64,000 nucleotides of DNA. Origin: Pandoraea anhela. GTDB taxonomy: Bacteria > Pseudomonadota > Gammaproteobacteria > Burkholderiales > Burkholderiaceae. Numbering within the stretch: position 1 is the stretch's first letter; every line of letters begins with the position of its first letter. The position numbers and the translations under genes are program-made. The stretch spans positions 62,001 to 126,000 of the forward strand of contig NZ_CABPSB010000011.1 in NCBI RefSeq assembly GCF_902459655.1, read 5' to 3'. The notes below the pieces were generated by a model. It worked only from the letters and a program-made list of their open reading frames with translations. It made no database searches and was not told the DNA's origin. Below, piece after piece: positions 61,620-64,000 of this stretch.

Positions 61620-63017
61620 TTACATCCGATCCTGGTTCGACGGGGCGGCGCTTTGCGCCTTCGGCCTAAGGAACTTGCCGTAACCCGGGTTGTGGGTAAT
61701 GGTCGGCGTCGTGCCGCCTTCGTCGAAAACCTGCGTCCCGCGGCAGAAGGTGGCCATGACGCGCGCCGTCATTTCCATGCCTTCGAACGAACTCCACTGC
61801 ACGGCGCAGAGGCTGCGCGACGGGTCGAACCGGTACGTCTCGGGTTTGAGCACCACGATGTCGGCGTCGGCGCCCTCACGCAGCGATCCTTTGCGGTCGT
61901 CGAGCAGGAAGTGACGCGCCGGATTGCGTGCGAGCAGTTGCGCCACCACCGTCGGCGAAATGCCGCGGGTCTCGCAGCCGGTCCAGAAGGCGGGCAACAA
62001 CGTTTCAAGCCCCGGGCCACCGGAAGCGTTCTTGAAGACGTTCGGATCGCGTTTGCGCTCCAGCCCCCAGCTGACGTGATCCGACGAGACGAACGTGCAG
62101 TTGCCTGCGGCAATGTGCGTCCAGAGCTGGTCGACCTCGGCCTTCGGGCGAATCGGCGGATAGTGTTTTGTCAACGCACCGAATTTCGCCGTGTGTTCTT
62201 CGTGGTTGAGCATCAGGTATTGGACGCATGTCTCGATGCTCACGGCGTGTCCTGCGTTGCGGTACGTCTTGAATATCTCGAAGCCGCGCGACGTCGACAC
62301 ATGCACCGCGTGCGCGCGCGCACCGGATTGCGCGCCGATCTCGTAAATCAGGGCGGTCGCCAGGTTTTCGATCAGCGGTGTGTGCGCGCGGTGAAACGCG
62401 TCCCAACCGACGTCGTTCGCCGCCATCAGCCGCTGCACGTTTTTTCGCGTGAGTTCCTGCATCTGGTTGTGGACCCCGCACGCCAGGCCAGCCGGGGCGA
62501 TGCGGGTGAAGGCCGCGAGAAGATCGTCTTCTTCGATGCGGGGGAAGCGCCCCGGCGCGGCTTCGAACGTGGAAAACTTGAACGCGCAAACGCCGCCTTC
62601 GATGAGGCCGGCAATGGCGTCGAGCCCATGCTCTGCGTCGATCGTGCCGTAAAGCGCCACGTCGACATGGCAGTCACGTTCCGTTTCCGCGATCTTCTCG
62701 TCAAGACGGGCGCGGTGCGATACCGGACCGCTCGCGTCATACGGCATATCCACCATGACGGTAATGCCGCCGGCGGCGGCTGCGCGTGAGGCATGACCGA
62801 GGCCTTCCTGATCCGCCTGACTGCCGGCATGCACCTGGCCGTCGACGATGCCTGGCAGGACCCAGCAACCGCGCGCGTCCACCGATTCGCCGGCCGACGG
62901 GGGCGTGCCATGGCCTCGGGCGACGATCCTGCCGTCTCGAATGCCGAGCCATCCGTCGTGTTGAACGCGATCGGCATCGACGAGGTTTCCGCGCACGATT
63001 TTTTCGAAATCGCTCAT
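61620..63017 (-). CDS. Dihydropyrimidinase/allantoinase-like cyclic amidohydrolase
   Basis: A 465-residue amidohydrolase of the dihydroorotase/allantoinase/hydantoinase group. Seen are LPGIVDGQVHAGSQ (first metal motif), CAFKFSTFE with the lysine expected to be carboxylated, HNQMQE, HAVHVSTSRGFE and TFVSSDHVSWG with the catalytic Asp. The first motif has Gln where the usual DxHxH has its first His, a variant also seen in some dihydroorotase-type enzymes; activity is uncertain. The ATG at 63017 is the family start. It is the first gene of the operon with M20 hydrolase, CoA-transferase and HMG-CoA lyase, and is divergent from a LysR gene. Confidence 0.87.
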   Translation of the reverse strand: MSDFEKIVRGNLVDADRVQHDGWLGIRDGRIVARGHGTPPSAGESVDARGCWVLPGIVDGQVHAGSQADQEGLGHASRAAAAGGITVMVDMPYDASGPVSHRARLDEKIAETERDCHVDVALYGTIDAEHGLDAIAGLIEGGVCAFKFSTFEAAPGRFPRIEEDDLLAAFTRIAPAGLACGVHNQMQELTRKNVQRLMAANDVGWDAFHRAHTPLIENLATALIYEIGAQSGARAHAVHVSTSRGFEIFKTYRNAGHAVSIETCVQYLMLNHEEHTAKFGALTKHYPPIRPKAEVDQLWTHIAAGNCTFVSSDHVSWGLERKRDPNVFKNASGGPGLETLLPAFWTGCETRGISPTVVAQLLARNPARHFLLDDRKGSLREGADADIVVLKPETYRFDPSRSLCAVQWSSFEGMEMTARVMATFCRGTQVFDEGGTTPTITHNPGYGKFLRPKAQSAAPSNQDRM

Positions 63018-63128
63018 GTCACGTTGCCCTTTGATAGTGGAGTGAACACGAGAATGGTACGCAAGGAGAACTTGAGGTCGCATATACTTAATCTTCGTGC
63101 ATCCATAACGCGAAGTTAATAGACCGCC
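63018..63128. promoter_or_regulatory. Divergent promoter region, LysR / cyclic amidohydrolase
   Basis: This 111-bp region holds an imperfect inverted repeat (CTTAATCTTCG near 63089 and CGAAGTTAATAG near 63111) placed for LysR control of both directions. Confidence 0.4.
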
Positions 63129-64000
63129 ATGCGACTCAATTTGCGACAGATCGAAGTCTTCCGGGCCATCATGATCACCGGTTCGATCAGCGGGGCCGCG
63201 AAGTATCTGCACGTGTCGCAACCCGGTATCTCCAGATTGATCGCCTACACCGAGAATCGCCTGGGCCTGAAGTTGTTCGATCGGGTCAAGGGACGCCTCT
63301 ATGCCACGCCCGAGGCGCGCAGCTTGTTCGCGGAGCTGGAAAGCGTGTTCGAAGGGCTTCAGCGCGTGAACGACTTTGCGCAGGATCTGGTGGAAAACAA
63401 GACCGGCGTGTTGCGTATCGTATGCAGCCCGAGCCTTGGCTTGTCGCTGATTCCCCGCGCGGCGGCGCTTTTCTACCAGCGGCATCCGGATGCGCGCCTC
63501 ATCGTCAAGACGATGCTGCCGGACACCATGGTCCACTCGCTGCTCACGCAACAAGTCGAGGTCGGCATCGTGTTCTTGCAGGAGTCGCATCCGAACTTGC
63601 AGTCGCAGCTGCTCTACGACAACAAGATGGTCGTGGTCATGCCGCCCGATCATCCGCTCAGCGAGCGCGGTACGCTGACGGTCGCCGATCTCTGCGGCTA
63701 TCCGTTTATCGGCTACAGCAGCGACATTCCGATGGGGCGCGCCATTCGGGAGTTGTTCAGCGAGACGGAGGTCATGCCCCGGATGAAAGCCGAAGTGCAG
63801 CAAGTGCACATGGCATGCGCGATGGTTCATGCGGGCTTGGGACTCGCGCTGGTCGACGAATTGACGATGAGCGACCCGATCTGGTCGAGTTCGCTGGCGG
63901 TTCGCCCGCTGATCCCGACGGTCACGCTCCCGGTCAGCGCCCTGCATCTCGCGCACTCGCCGCTTTCCCGTCTGGCGCAGGAATTCGTGGGCCTTCTGGC
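63129..64000 (+). CDS. LysR-family regulator, 3' end outside the window
   Basis: The first 290 codons of an LTTR: MRLNLRQIEVFRAIMITGSISGAAKYLHVSQPGISRLIAYTENRLGLKLFDRVKGRLYATPEA, then the effector domain (VLRIVCSPSLGLSLIPRAAALFYQRHPDARLIVKT). The frame is open to the last base. The start at 63129 gives the standard LysR N-terminus. It is divergent from the cyclic amidohydrolase operon, its likely target. Confidence 0.92.
   Translation, partial: MRLNLRQIEVFRAIMITGSISGAAKYLHVSQPGISRLIAYTENRLGLKLFDRVKGRLYATPEARSLFAELESVFEGLQRVNDFAQDLVENKTGVLRIVCSPSLGLSLIPRAAALFYQRHPDARLIVKTMLPDTMVHSLLTQQVEVGIVFLQESHPNLQSQLLYDNKMVVVMPPDHPLSERGTLTVADLCGYPFIGYSSDIPMGRAIRELFSETEVMPRMKAEVQQVHMACAMVHAGLGLALVDELTMSDPIWSSSLAVRPLIPTVTLPVSALHLAHSPLSRLAQEFVGLL

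Noticed and set aside
63018-63956. N-terminal extension of the cyclic amidohydrolase frame beyond 63017
   Set aside because: It runs antisense to the LysR gene and crosses the divergent promoter; the family start is at 63017.

Overview
The window is a GC-rich, densely coded stretch of chromosome-like DNA. Gene content points to a betaproteobacterium of the Burkholderiaceae: many LysR regulators, GltI-type amino acid ABC systems, a GroESL copy behind a CIRCE element, a Gram-negative porin and an AIDA-type autotransporter. Pandoraea or Burkholderia sensu lato is the most likely genus; this is inferred from gene style, not from a marker gene. No rRNA, tRNA, CRISPR array, insertion sequence or prophage was seen. 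Both window edges cut a gene: an autotransporter on the left and a LysR regulator on the right.

1-14.2 kb is a surface and polysaccharide region. An AIDA-repeat autotransporter is followed by a secreted alginate-lyase-fold protein, a TibC-type iron-finger O-heptosyltransferase and an ACS-type MFS carrier. On the other strand lie two PL5-type alginate lyases with complete catalytic residues, an ACT-domain gene between them, and an orphan ComEC-like metallo-beta-lactamase protein. A LacI regulator and a porin diverge from a shared control region that carries two identical 14-bp palindromes, each just downstream of a recognisable promoter.

14.2-28 kb holds amino-acid-related modules. These are LysR / threonine aldolase / GltI-type binding protein / isochorismatase-fold hydrolase; an operon of binding protein, fused permease-ATPase, GntR regulator and DUF1989 protein behind a double GntR-like operator; LysR / binding protein / class II aldolase; a YheO-type regulator; and a chemoreceptor with a good sigma-28 promoter.

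28-36.7 kb looks like one catabolic locus: a LysR gene divergent from a dialkylglycine-decarboxylase-like enzyme, then a HisD/HpsN-like dehydrogenase, an SDR and a complete GltIJKL-type ABC transporter. A 22-bp motif with one mismatch occurs both in the divergent control region and in front of the transporter genes.

36.7-43.7 kb carries a methyltransferase, an AraC regulator, an arsR-arsC-MFS cluster with an operator over the arsR start codon, and groES-groEL with CIRCE.

43.9-53.6 kb is a one-direction run of nine genes: LysR, DapA-family aldolase, RidA, class V aminotransferase, DszC/SfnC-like monooxygenase, SsuACB-like transporter and YtcJ-like amidohydrolase. Several junctions are 4-bp stop/start overlaps. 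It looks like an uncharacterised pathway for a nitrogen- or sulfur-containing compound.

53.8-64 kb holds a DctA/GltP-type symporter, an MFS carrier with a divergent LysR gene, and a four-gene operon (dihydropyrimidinase/allantoinase-like, M20 carbamoylase-like, class III CoA-transferase, HMG-CoA lyase) divergent from the truncated LysR gene.
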